The notes under the pieces: model-generated
The model's database searches: none
Seen by the model: only the letters and a program-made list of their open reading frames with translations
Told to the model about the DNA's origin: nothing
In this document: piece after piece, positions 1 to 6,225 of the stretch
How positions within the stretch are numbered: the stretch's first letter is position 1
Layout: each line of letters opens with the position of its first letter
Source of the DNA: JBEKHI01 sp050012355
Lineage (GTDB): Bacteria; Actinomycetota; Actinomycetes; Streptosporangiales; Streptosporangiaceae
Reading direction: 5' to 3'
NCBI GenBank assembly: GCA_050012355.1
Contig: JBEKHI010000330.1
Span: 1 to 9,576 of the forward strand
Length of the DNA stretch: 9,576 nucleotides
Program-made: the position numbers and the translations under genes

Positions 1-1309
1 CGAGCACGATGCCGGAGACGGCGAACGTCGCGGGCACCTTGTACCGGGAGAACGTGCCCACCAGCACCATGAACTCGGAGACGAAGGTGGACAGCCCCGG
101 CAGCGCCAGCCCGGCGAGACCAGAGATCAGGAACAGTCCGGCGAGTACCGGAGCGACCTTCTGCACGCCGCCGTAGTCAGCGATCCGGTCCGAGCCGCGC
201 CGGGCGATCAGGAACCCGGCGAGGATCAGCAGCGCGCCGGTGGCGAACCCGTGGTTCACCATGTAAAGGGTGGCGCCCGACTGGCCTTGCGAGGTGAGCG
301 CGAATACACCGAGCGCGATGAAGCCGAAGTGCGAGATCGAGGTGTACCCGATCAGCCGCTTCATCGATGTCTGCCCGATCGCCACGATCGCGCCGTAGAT
401 GATGCCGATGACCGCCAAGGTAAGCACCAGCGGGGTGAAGTACCTGAAGGCACTCGGGAACAGCTCCAGGCAGTACCTGATCATCCCGAACGTCCCGACC
501 TTGTCCATCACGCCGAGCATGAGAACCGCCGCACCAGGCTGCGCCGAGCCGGCGGCGTCCGGCAGCCAGGTGTGGAACGGAACCAGCGGCGCCTTGATCG
601 CGAATGCGATGAAGAAGCCAAGGAACAGCCACTTCTGCACGGTCGGCGACAGCGTGACGTGTTCGAGCGAGGTGAACAGGAACGTGCCGTGCCCGAGCGA
701 CTTGCCCGCGTACACGTACAGCGCGATGACGGCGACCAGCATGAGCAGCCCGCCGAGCAGGCTGTACAGCAGGAACTTAACCGCGGCGTACTGCCGGGGC
801 CCGGTGCCGAACGACCCGATCATGAAGTACATCGGGATCAGCATGGCCTCGAAGAACACGTAGAACAGGAAGACGTCGGTGGCGACGAAGACGCCGATCA
901 TCATGGTCTCGAGGACCAGCATGAGCGCGAAGTAGGTCTTCACCGAACCACGCGATTCGGCGGTGACGTCATTCCAGGAGGCCAGCAGGACGACCGGCAT
1001 CAGGATCACGGTCATCAGCAGCAGGACCAGCGCGATGCCGTCCACACCGACCGCGTAATGCACGCCGAACTGCGGGATCCAGGATGTCGTCTCAGTGAAC
1101 TGGAAGGTCGGCCCGCTGGTGTTGAACTGCGCGGCCATGATCGCGGTGAAGATCAGCGTTAGCAAAGAGAAGATCAGCGCGATCCACTTGAACACCGTGG
1201 CGCGTGCCTCGCGGTCGGCCTGCACGCCGCCAGCGGGCGCCGATGGAATCAGCACCAGCAGCAGCGCGCCGACCAGGGGCAGCGCCCCGATGACAGTCAA
1301 CCAGGGCAT
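1..1309 (-). CDS. nuoM: NADH-quinone oxidoreductase subunit M (NuoM), 3' end outside window
   Basis: Antiporter-like (MrpD-type) proton-pumping subunit of the membrane arm. The frame starts at ATG 1309 (protein MPWLTVIGALPLVGALLL) and is open to base 1, giving 436 residues; about 60-100 C-terminal residues should be missing. Key membrane residues are present: E154 in FYVFFEAMLIPMYF, K239 in FAIKAPLVPFHTWLPDA, K270 in MDKVGTFGMIRY, H327 in SISHFGF, H353 in MVNHGFATG, and E412 in LPGLSTFVSEFMVLVG; these align with E144, K234, K265, H322, H348 and E407 of E. coli NuoM. The N-terminal signature VGVDGIALVLLLMT is at 87-100. The start forms TGATG with the nuoL stop, and there is only a weak purine run upstream (GGTGGTGA), so expression probably depends on coupling to nuoL. 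nuoN is expected next. I found no internal stop or frameshift. Confidence 0.96.
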   Translation of the reverse strand, partial: MPWLTVIGALPLVGALLLVLIPSAPAGGVQADREARATVFKWIALIFSLLTLIFTAIMAAQFNTSGPTFQFTETTSWIPQFGVHYAVGVDGIALVLLLMTVILMPVVLLASWNDVTAESRGSVKTYFALMLVLETMMIGVFVATDVFLFYVFFEAMLIPMYFMIGSFGTGPRQYAAVKFLLYSLLGGLLMLVAVIALYVYAGKSLGHGTFLFTSLEHVTLSPTVQKWLFLGFFIAFAIKAPLVPFHTWLPDAAGSAQPGAAVLMLGVMDKVGTFGMIRYCLELFPSAFRYFTPLVLTLAVIGIIYGAIVAIGQTSMKRLIGYTSISHFGFIALGVFALTSQGQSGATLYMVNHGFATGALLILAGFLIARRGSDRIADYGGVQKVAPVLAGLFLISGLAGLALPGLSTFVSEFMVLVGTFSRYKVPATFAVSGIVL

Positions 1310-3249
1310 CAGAGCTTCACCACCAGCAGCACGGCGATGAGTACCGCCGCGCCAAGGAACATGGACAGGGCGTAAGAGCGTACGAACCCGGTCTGCAGGC
1401 GGCGCAGCCGCCCTGAGGACCCGCCGATAGCCGCGGCGATGGAGTTAACCAGGCCATCCACCCCGCGGTTGTCGAAGAAAACCGAGAGCCTTGTGAGCCA
1501 CTGCCCGGGCCGCATGAGCAACGATTCGTTGATCGCGTCGCCGTACAGGTCACGGCGCGCGGCCCAGGTCCAGGGCCGGCCGCGGGGCGCGGTGGCCGGG
1601 ACCGGCACCCGGCCGTACATGGTCCAGGCGATCGCCATGCCCACGACGACCAGGCCAAGCGCGATCAGGCCGGGCTCGGTCCACAGGCCGCGATTGTCGG
1701 TGAATGGTCCGGTGACCGGGGAGAGGAAATTCGCGAACCGGTGCCCGATGATCAGGAACCCGCCTGCGCAAACCGAGCCGATCGCCAGGATGATCATCGG
1801 CCAGACCATCACGCCCGGAGATTCATGGGGATGAGCAGTAAAAGTGCCGGGCGGGCGGGGGGGCGTCTCGTCCGGCTCTTCCCACCGGGGCTTGCCGAAC
1901 CAGGTCATCAGCATGAGCCTGGTCATGTAAAACGCGGTGATGCCGGCGCCGATGATGGCGCACCAGCCGAGTATCGCGCCGGAGGTGCCGCCCTTGTACC
2001 AGGCGACCTCGATGATGCCGTCCTTGGTGAAGAACCCGGAGAACGGCGGGATGCCGATGATCGCGAGGTACCCCAGCCCGAAGGTGACGAAGGTGGCGGG
2101 CATGAACCTGGCCAGTCCGCCATAGCGGCGCATGTTGACCTCGTCGTCCATGCCGTGCATGACCGACCCGGCGCCGAGGAACATCCCGGCCTTGAAGAAG
2201 CCGTGCGCGATGAGGTGCGCGATCGCGAACACGTACCCGACCGGACCGAGCCCAGCCCCGAGCATCATGTACCCGATCTGCGACATCGTGGACCCGGCGA
2301 GCGCCTTCTTGATGTCATCCTTGGCACAACCGATGATCGCGCCGAACAGCAAGGTAACCGCACCGACCACGGTGACGGCCAGTTGGGCGGTCTGCGACAT
2401 GTCGTACAGCGGGTTGGACCTGACAATCAGGTAGACACCCGCGGTGACCATCGTCGCCGCGTGGATCAGCGCCGAAACCGGTGTCGGGCCCTCCATCGCG
2501 TCGAGCAGCCAGGACTGCAGCGGTACCTGGGCCGACTTGCCGCAGGCGCCGAGCAGTAGCAGCAGGCCGAGTGCCGTCGCCACCCCGGACCCGCCGTGCT
2601 TGGCGCCGTCGAACACCCCGGTGAACGTGACGTTGCCGAACTCGGCGAACATCAGCATGATCGCCAGCGACAGCCCGGCGTCACCAACCCGGTTGACGAT
2701 AAACGCCTTCTTGGCCGCCACCGCCGCGGTCGGCTTGTACTGCCAGAACCCGATCAGCAGGTAGGAGGCCAGGCCCACGCCTTCCCAGCCCACGTACAGC
2801 AGCACGTAGTTATCGGCCAGCACCAGCAGCAGCATCGCGGCGATGAACAGGTTCAGGTAGGCGAAGAACCGCCGCCGCTCCGGATCATGTGCCATGTAGC
2901 CAACGGAGTAAATGTGGATCAGCGAGCCGACGCCGGTGATCAGCAACACGAAGCTAATCGACAGCGGGTCGATCAGGAACCCGATCGGCACCCTAAACAA
3001 GCCGGTGACCGCCCAGGTATACACAGTCACGTCACGGCTGCGCTCCGCCGCCGGGAAACCGAGCAGCGTGAAGAACGCGATCAGCCCGTAGACGAAAGAG
3101 GCGAGCGACATGGTGACGCCGAGCAGGTGTCCCCAGCGGTTAGTCCGGCGTCCGCCAAGCAACAGCACCGCGGCGCCGAAAATCGGAAACGCGGGCAGCA
3201 GCCAGGCCACTTTGAGCACCCCGGTCGCCGCCAGCGTGGTCATCGTCAC
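1309..3249 (-). CDS. nuoL: NADH-quinone oxidoreductase subunit L (NuoL), distal proton-pumping subunit
   Basis: Largest antiporter-like (MrpA-type) subunit, at the far end of the membrane arm. 646 residues, close to the family norm. Proton-path residues are in place: E156 in YVGWEGVGLASY, K238 in GKSAQVPLQSW, the histidine at about 263 in SALIHAATMVTAG, and K409 in GFFTKDGI; these match E144, K229, H254 and K399 of E. coli NuoL. The signature AMEGPTPVSALIHAATM lies at 251-267. After about residue 565 comes the C-terminal region forming the long lateral helix, then LRRLQTGFVRSYAL and a last membrane anchor (about 624-644). A polar Pro/His-rich loop at 455-480 links two helices. Two starts compete: GTG at 3249 and ATG at 3243, two codons apart. 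GTG is given because the GAGGGG sequence at 3264-3259 is 9 bases from it but 15 from the ATG. The TGA stop overlaps the nuoM ATG by one base. Confidence 0.96.
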   Translation of the reverse strand: MTMTTLAATGVLKVAWLLPAFPIFGAAVLLLGGRRTNRWGHLLGVTMSLASFVYGLIAFFTLLGFPAAERSRDVTVYTWAVTGLFRVPIGFLIDPLSISFVLLITGVGSLIHIYSVGYMAHDPERRRFFAYLNLFIAAMLLLVLADNYVLLYVGWEGVGLASYLLIGFWQYKPTAAVAAKKAFIVNRVGDAGLSLAIMLMFAEFGNVTFTGVFDGAKHGGSGVATALGLLLLLGACGKSAQVPLQSWLLDAMEGPTPVSALIHAATMVTAGVYLIVRSNPLYDMSQTAQLAVTVVGAVTLLFGAIIGCAKDDIKKALAGSTMSQIGYMMLGAGLGPVGYVFAIAHLIAHGFFKAGMFLGAGSVMHGMDDEVNMRRYGGLARFMPATFVTFGLGYLAIIGIPPFSGFFTKDGIIEVAWYKGGTSGAILGWCAIIGAGITAFYMTRLMLMTWFGKPRWEEPDETPPRPPGTFTAHPHESPGVMVWPMIILAIGSVCAGGFLIIGHRFANFLSPVTGPFTDNRGLWTEPGLIALGLVVVGMAIAWTMYGRVPVPATAPRGRPWTWAARRDLYGDAINESLLMRPGQWLTRLSVFFDNRGVDGLVNSIAAAIGGSSGRLRRLQTGFVRSYALSMFLGAAVLIAVLLVVKL

Positions 3250-3258
3250 GATTGGAAA

Positions 3259-3264
3259 CCCCTC
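3259..3264 (-). promoter_or_regulatory. Probable ribosome binding site of nuoL
   Basis: GAGGGG on the minus strand, overlapping the nuoK stop codon. It sits 9 bases from the GTG at 3249 and 15 from the ATG at 3243, which favours the GTG. The match to the consensus is weaker than at the other junctions. Confidence 0.5.
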
Positions 3265-3562
3265 AGTACTTGAGCAGGTTCGCGTCGTCGACTGATGCCG
3301 ACTTGCGAGCCCGGTAGATGGCCATCAGGATCGCGAGGCCGATGACGACCTCGGCGGCCGCGACAACCATTACGAAAAACGCGACTACCTGTCCGTCCAG
3401 GTTGCCGTGCAGCCGGGCGAAGGCAACGAACGCCAGGTTGCACGCATTCAGCATCAGCTCGACGCACATGAAGATGACGATCGCGTTCCGCCGGATCAGC
3501 ACGCCGACGCCGCCGATCGAGAACAAGATGACGGACAGGAACACGTAGTGGGCCGGGTTCAC
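3263..3562 (-). CDS. nuoK: NADH-quinone oxidoreductase subunit K (NuoK), membrane subunit
   Basis: Small antiporter-like (MrpC-type) membrane subunit of 99 residues, the usual family size, with three transmembrane helices at about residues 4-22, 28-50 and 60-83. The two membrane glutamates needed for proton transfer are present: E35 in CVELMLNACNL and E71 in AAAEVVIGLAI, equivalent to E36 and E72 of E. coli NuoK. The protein begins MNPAHYVFLS and ends in a short charged tail. The start is GTG at 3562, with the purine-rich GGGAGGGG four bases upstream, encoded in the last codons of nuoJ. The TGA stop at 3265-3263 is followed by the only intergenic gap in the window, about 13 bases before nuoL. 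Confidence 0.97.
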   Translation of the reverse strand: MNPAHYVFLSVILFSIGGVGVLIRRNAIVIFMCVELMLNACNLAFVAFARLHGNLDGQVVAFFVMVVAAAEVVIGLAILMAIYRARKSASVDDANLLKY

Positions 3563-4362
3563 TCGTCCCCTCCCTCGGCGCTCGTGATGGCCTCAAGATC
3601 CTCGGCAACCATTTCCCGGCCGCTCTTCCGGTGCAGGTCCACGTCGCGTTGCTTAATGGCCGCGGATACCGAACGCTGGGTGACCGATCCGTCGGGCAGC
3701 CTGGCTGGCATGTCGACGGCGTCGTGCAGGGCGTAGACACCGGGCGGCGGTTCGCCCACCGCGTCGGCGCCGGACGCGACGCGCCGCCGTGACAGATCGA
3801 GCTGGGTCGGCTTCGGGCTGGTCCGCTCCCGGTGGGCGAGGACCATCGCGCCGAGCGCGGCCGCCAGCAGCAGGGCGCTAGTGACTTCAAATGGGAAGAC
3901 ATAGGTGGTGAAGATCAGCTGAGCAATGCCCGTGAGGTTGGCCGTGCTGTTGCTCGCGGTCTCGGGCGCGGGTGAACCGATCGCCGCGTGCCCGGTGCCG
4001 AGGATAAGCAGCACGATCAGCGCGATCCCGGCGATGCCGGCCCACAGCCGCTGGCCGCGGATGGTCTCGGTGATCGCCTCACGTGAGCTGACGCCGACCA
4101 GCATGAGCACGAACAGGAACAGCATCAGCACCGCGCCGGTGTAAACGATGACCTGGACGAACGCGAGGAACGGCGCGCCCAGCAGCGCGTACATGATCGA
4201 CAGCGAGAGCATCGTGAGGCCCAGCAGCAGTGCGGAGTGCACCGCGCGCCGCGCACTGATCATCCCGAGCCCGCCGCCGACGGCGAGGAACGCGAGGATC
4301 CACCACACGGTCTGGGAAGCGACCTGATCGGCGTTGTTCCCCGCGGCGAGTACGTGTGTCAT
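3559..4362 (-). CDS. nuoJ: NADH-quinone oxidoreductase subunit J (NuoJ), membrane subunit
   Basis: Membrane-arm subunit next to NuoH, NuoK and NuoA; its third helix takes part in coupling quinone reduction to proton movement. 267 residues. Five hydrophobic helices lie at about residues 17-37, 41-61, 66-91, 106-124 and 146-176. The conserved helix-3 stretch VYTGAVLMLFLFVLML (residues 73-88) is present, including the Tyr74-Gly76 pair of the pi-bulge region. A hydrophilic tail of about 90 residues (177-267) follows a basic segment (HRER), so it should be cytoplasmic; E. coli NuoJ, at about 184 residues, lacks it. The reading frame is open far upstream to 4653, but that part is out-of-frame nuoI. 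The ATG at 4362 (protein MTHVLAAG) is chosen because it forms an ATGA junction with nuoI, has GGAGG 10 bases upstream and gives the family N terminus. The TGA stop overlaps the nuoK GTG by four bases. Confidence 0.95.
   Translation of the reverse strand: MTHVLAAGNNADQVASQTVWWILAFLAVGGGLGMISARRAVHSALLLGLTMLSLSIMYALLGAPFLAFVQVIVYTGAVLMLFLFVLMLVGVSSREAITETIRGQRLWAGIAGIALIVLLILGTGHAAIGSPAPETASNSTANLTGIAQLIFTTYVFPFEVTSALLLAAALGAMVLAHRERTSPKPTQLDLSRRRVASGADAVGEPPPGVYALHDAVDMPARLPDGSVTQRSVSAAIKQRDVDLHRKSGREMVAEDLEAITSAEGGDE
3567..3574 (-). promoter_or_regulatory. Ribosome binding site of nuoK
   Basis: GGGAGGGG on the minus strand, 4 bases before the GTG start at 3562, within the Glu-Gly-Gly codons at the end of nuoJ. 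Confidence 0.7.
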
Positions 4363-4946
4363 TTGCTGTCGCCCTCCGGGGACGGACCGTAAGTGGGCCC
4401 GCCGGGACCCGAGTTGCCCGGCGCGTGCGGGCTGTTCGACAGCCCCGCCGCACCGAGGCGATAGTAGTCCTTCTCGTCCTTGCCGAGCCGCATCGGGTGC
4501 GGCGGCGACTCCATGCCGGACCCCAGCGGCACGAGGAGCTGCTCCTTGGTCCAGATCAGCTTCTCGCGGCTGTCGTCGGCGATCTCGTACTCGTTGGTCA
4601 TCGTGAGCGCCCGGGTGGGACACGCCTCGATGCACAGCCCGCACAGAATGCACCGCAGGTAGTTGATCTGGTAAACGTGGCCGTACCGCTCCCCCGGGGA
4701 GAAACGCTCGTCCGCGGTGTTGTCACGGCCCTCGACATAGATCGCGTCGGCCGGGCATGCCCAGGCGCACAGCTCGCAGCCGATGCACTTCTCAAGGCCG
4801 TCCGGCCACCGGTTGAGCTGGTGGTGCCCGTGGAACCGCGGCATCGTCGGCCGCTTGACCTCGGGGTACTGGACGGTGTCAACCTTCCGGAACATCTCGG
4901 TGAAGGTGACCCCGAACCCCTTCACGGGGTTGAGGAAGTCAAGCAC
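4359..4946 (-). CDS. nuoI: NADH-quinone oxidoreductase subunit I (NuoI), two 4Fe-4S ferredoxin-type subunit
   Basis: Peripheral-arm subunit with the TYKY-type double ferredoxin fold, which relays electrons through clusters N6a and N6b towards N2 and the quinone. 195 residues. Two CxxCxxCxxxCP motifs are complete: C54, C57, C60, C64 and C99, C102, C105, C109. As in the family, the first three cysteines of each set plus the last of the other set would bind one cluster. The N-terminal amphipathic stretch (about residues 1-25) fits the helix that lies on NuoH at the membrane surface. After about residue 150 the tail is rich in Gly, Pro and Ser and looks disordered. The start is GTG at 4946, eight bases inside the end of nuoH, set by a very strong ribosome binding site. 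The TGA stop overlaps the nuoJ ATG by four bases (ATGA). Confidence 0.97.
   Translation of the reverse strand: MLDFLNPVKGFGVTFTEMFRKVDTVQYPEVKRPTMPRFHGHHQLNRWPDGLEKCIGCELCAWACPADAIYVEGRDNTADERFSPGERYGHVYQINYLRCILCGLCIEACPTRALTMTNEYEIADDSREKLIWTKEQLLVPLGSGMESPPHPMRLGKDEKDYYRLGAAGLSNSPHAPGNSGPGGPTYGPSPEGDSK
4373..4377 (-). promoter_or_regulatory. Ribosome binding site of nuoJ (decides the start)
   Basis: GGAGG on the minus strand, 10 bases before ATG 4362, inside the end of nuoI. It supports the start at 4362 over the long out-of-family upstream extension of the same frame. Confidence 0.7.
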
Positions 4947-6225
4947 CGGTCACCTCCTTCGTTGAGTCGGTAACGCCTATGCCGTGATAGTGCGGCAAGT
5001 CAAGCGGCGGCACCGGGAAGGAAGGTTCCCGGGGCTCCCCGTCTTCGATTGAGGCCGCGGGCCGGGCGAGATCGTCGGCCCGCTGCTGGGCGTGGCGTTG
5101 CGCCGCGTTGTCCCACAGCGTCACCAGGACCACGATCAGCACGAGCACGATGCCCGCGGTGACGTAGACGGCGGTCGAGTGCGTGTCGTTCCGCCAGGCG
5201 CGCACGGTGGCGATCAGCAGGATCCACACGATCGACAGCGGGATGAGGACCTTCCAGCCGAGGGCCATGAGCTGGTCGTAGCGGACGCGGGGCAGCGTGC
5301 CGCGCAGCCAGACGTAACCGAACAGCAGGATGAAGACCTTGATCAGGAACCACAGCACCGGCCACCAGCCGGTGTTCGCTCCGGACCACAGCGAGAGGGG
5401 CCATGGTGCCCGCCAGCCGCCGAGGAACAGCGTGGTGGCGAGCGCGGACACCGTGGTCATGTTGATGTACTCGGCGAGGAAGAACATCGCGAACTTCATC
5501 GAGGAGTACTCGACCATGTGACCGGCGACGATCTCGCCCTCACCCTCGGGGAGGTCGAAGGGTATCCGGTTGGTCTCGCCGACCATCGTCACGAGGTAAA
5601 TGAGGAAGGACGGCAGCAGCAGCCAGCCATACCAGAAGTGCTGCTGGGCGGCGACGATCTGCGAGGTGGACAGCGATCCCGCGTAGAGGAACACCGCCAC
5701 GAAGGACAGGCCCATCGCGATCTCGTAGCTGATCACCTGGGCGGTCGAGCGCAGCGCGCCGAGCAGCGCGTACGGCGAGTAGGACGACCAGCCCGCCAGC
5801 ACGATGCCGTAGACGCCCATCGAGCTCATCGACAGCACCAGCAGCACCGCCACCGATGAGTCGGTGACCTGCAGCGGAGTGTGGTGGTGGAAGATCGAGA
5901 CCACCGGGCCCCACGGGATGATCGCGAAGCTGACGAAGGCCGGGGCCGCCGCGAGAATCGGCGCGACCACGAACACCAGCTTGTCCACCTTGGTGGGGAC
6001 GATGTCTTCCTTCAGCGGCAGCTTGAGCGCGTCGGCTATCGGCTGGAGCAGGCCAAACGGCCCTGCCCGGTTCGGGCCAGGACGGTTCTGCATCCGGCCG
6101 ATAACCCGCCGCTCGAACCAGATCATGAAGATCGTCGTCAGCAGCAAGAAGGCGAACACGATCCCGACCTTGAGCAGCACCATCCACCAGATGAGCTGGC
6201 TGAAGTCGGAAAGCGACGGGCTCAC
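4939..6225 (-). CDS. nuoH: NADH-quinone oxidoreductase subunit H (NuoH), quinone-site membrane subunit
   Basis: Membrane subunit at the junction of the peripheral and membrane arms. It forms much of the quinone chamber and the first part of the proton path. 428 residues. The family signature around residues 38-69 (ERR..GR.Q.RPGPNR.GP.GLLQP.AD..KL) is present, as is the quinone-site loop at about 216-253 (GETNRIPFDLPEGEGE, then EYSSMKFAMFFLAEY). About eight transmembrane helices span residues 12-343. A further hydrophobic segment at about 351-371 and a charged tail to residue 428 go beyond the roughly 325-residue E. coli protein; long NuoH C termini are usual in actinobacteria. The start is GTG at 6225, with AGGAGG at 6236-6231 five bases upstream, inside the last codons of nuoG. 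The 3' end overlaps nuoI by eight bases. No frameshift or missing signature residue is seen. Confidence 0.97.
   Translation of the reverse strand: MSPSLSDFSQLIWWMVLLKVGIVFAFLLLTTIFMIWFERRVIGRMQNRPGPNRAGPFGLLQPIADALKLPLKEDIVPTKVDKLVFVVAPILAAAPAFVSFAIIPWGPVVSIFHHHTPLQVTDSSVAVLLVLSMSSMGVYGIVLAGWSSYSPYALLGALRSTAQVISYEIAMGLSFVAVFLYAGSLSTSQIVAAQQHFWYGWLLLPSFLIYLVTMVGETNRIPFDLPEGEGEIVAGHMVEYSSMKFAMFFLAEYINMTTVSALATTLFLGGWRAPWPLSLWSGANTGWWPVLWFLIKVFILLFGYVWLRGTLPRVRYDQLMALGWKVLIPLSIVWILLIATVRAWRNDTHSTAVYVTAGIVLVLIVVLVTLWDNAAQRHAQQRADDLARPAASIEDGEPREPSFPVPPLDLPHYHGIGVTDSTKEVTGA
4950..4959 (-). promoter_or_regulatory. Very strong ribosome binding site of nuoI
   Basis: AAGGAGGTGA on the minus strand, a ten-base match to the complement of the 16S rRNA 3' end. 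The GGAGG core is 6 bases from the GTG start at 4946. It lies wholly within the last codons of nuoH (KEVTGA) and is the best match to the consensus in this window. Confidence 0.85.

Noticed and set aside
251..1162. Long plus-strand open frame (303 codons) antisense to nuoM
   Set aside because: Its translation is a run of Arg, Asp, Glu, His and Gln typical of the antisense of membrane-helix codons in high-GC DNA. It has no recognisable domain, and nuoM on the other strand is fully supported by motifs.
1741..3273. Two plus-strand open frames (1741-2559 and 2596-3273) antisense to nuoL
   Set aside because: Same low-complexity polar composition and complete overlap with nuoL, which carries all family signatures. 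GC-rich third positions keep the opposite frames free of stops.
3246..3902. Minus-strand open frame of 218 codons across nuoK and nuoJ in another frame
   Set aside because: It is an off-frame reading of nuoJ and nuoK, whose own frames contain the conserved glutamates and helices.
4363..4653. 97-codon N-terminal extension of nuoJ
   Set aside because: It lies in the out-of-frame end of nuoI, is Arg/Ala-rich and does not resemble a NuoJ N terminus; ATG 4362 fits the operon pattern and the family.
5092..5859. Plus-strand open frame of 255 codons antisense to nuoH
   Set aside because: Rich in His, Gln, Arg and Glu with no domain; explained as a shadow of the hydrophobic nuoH codons.
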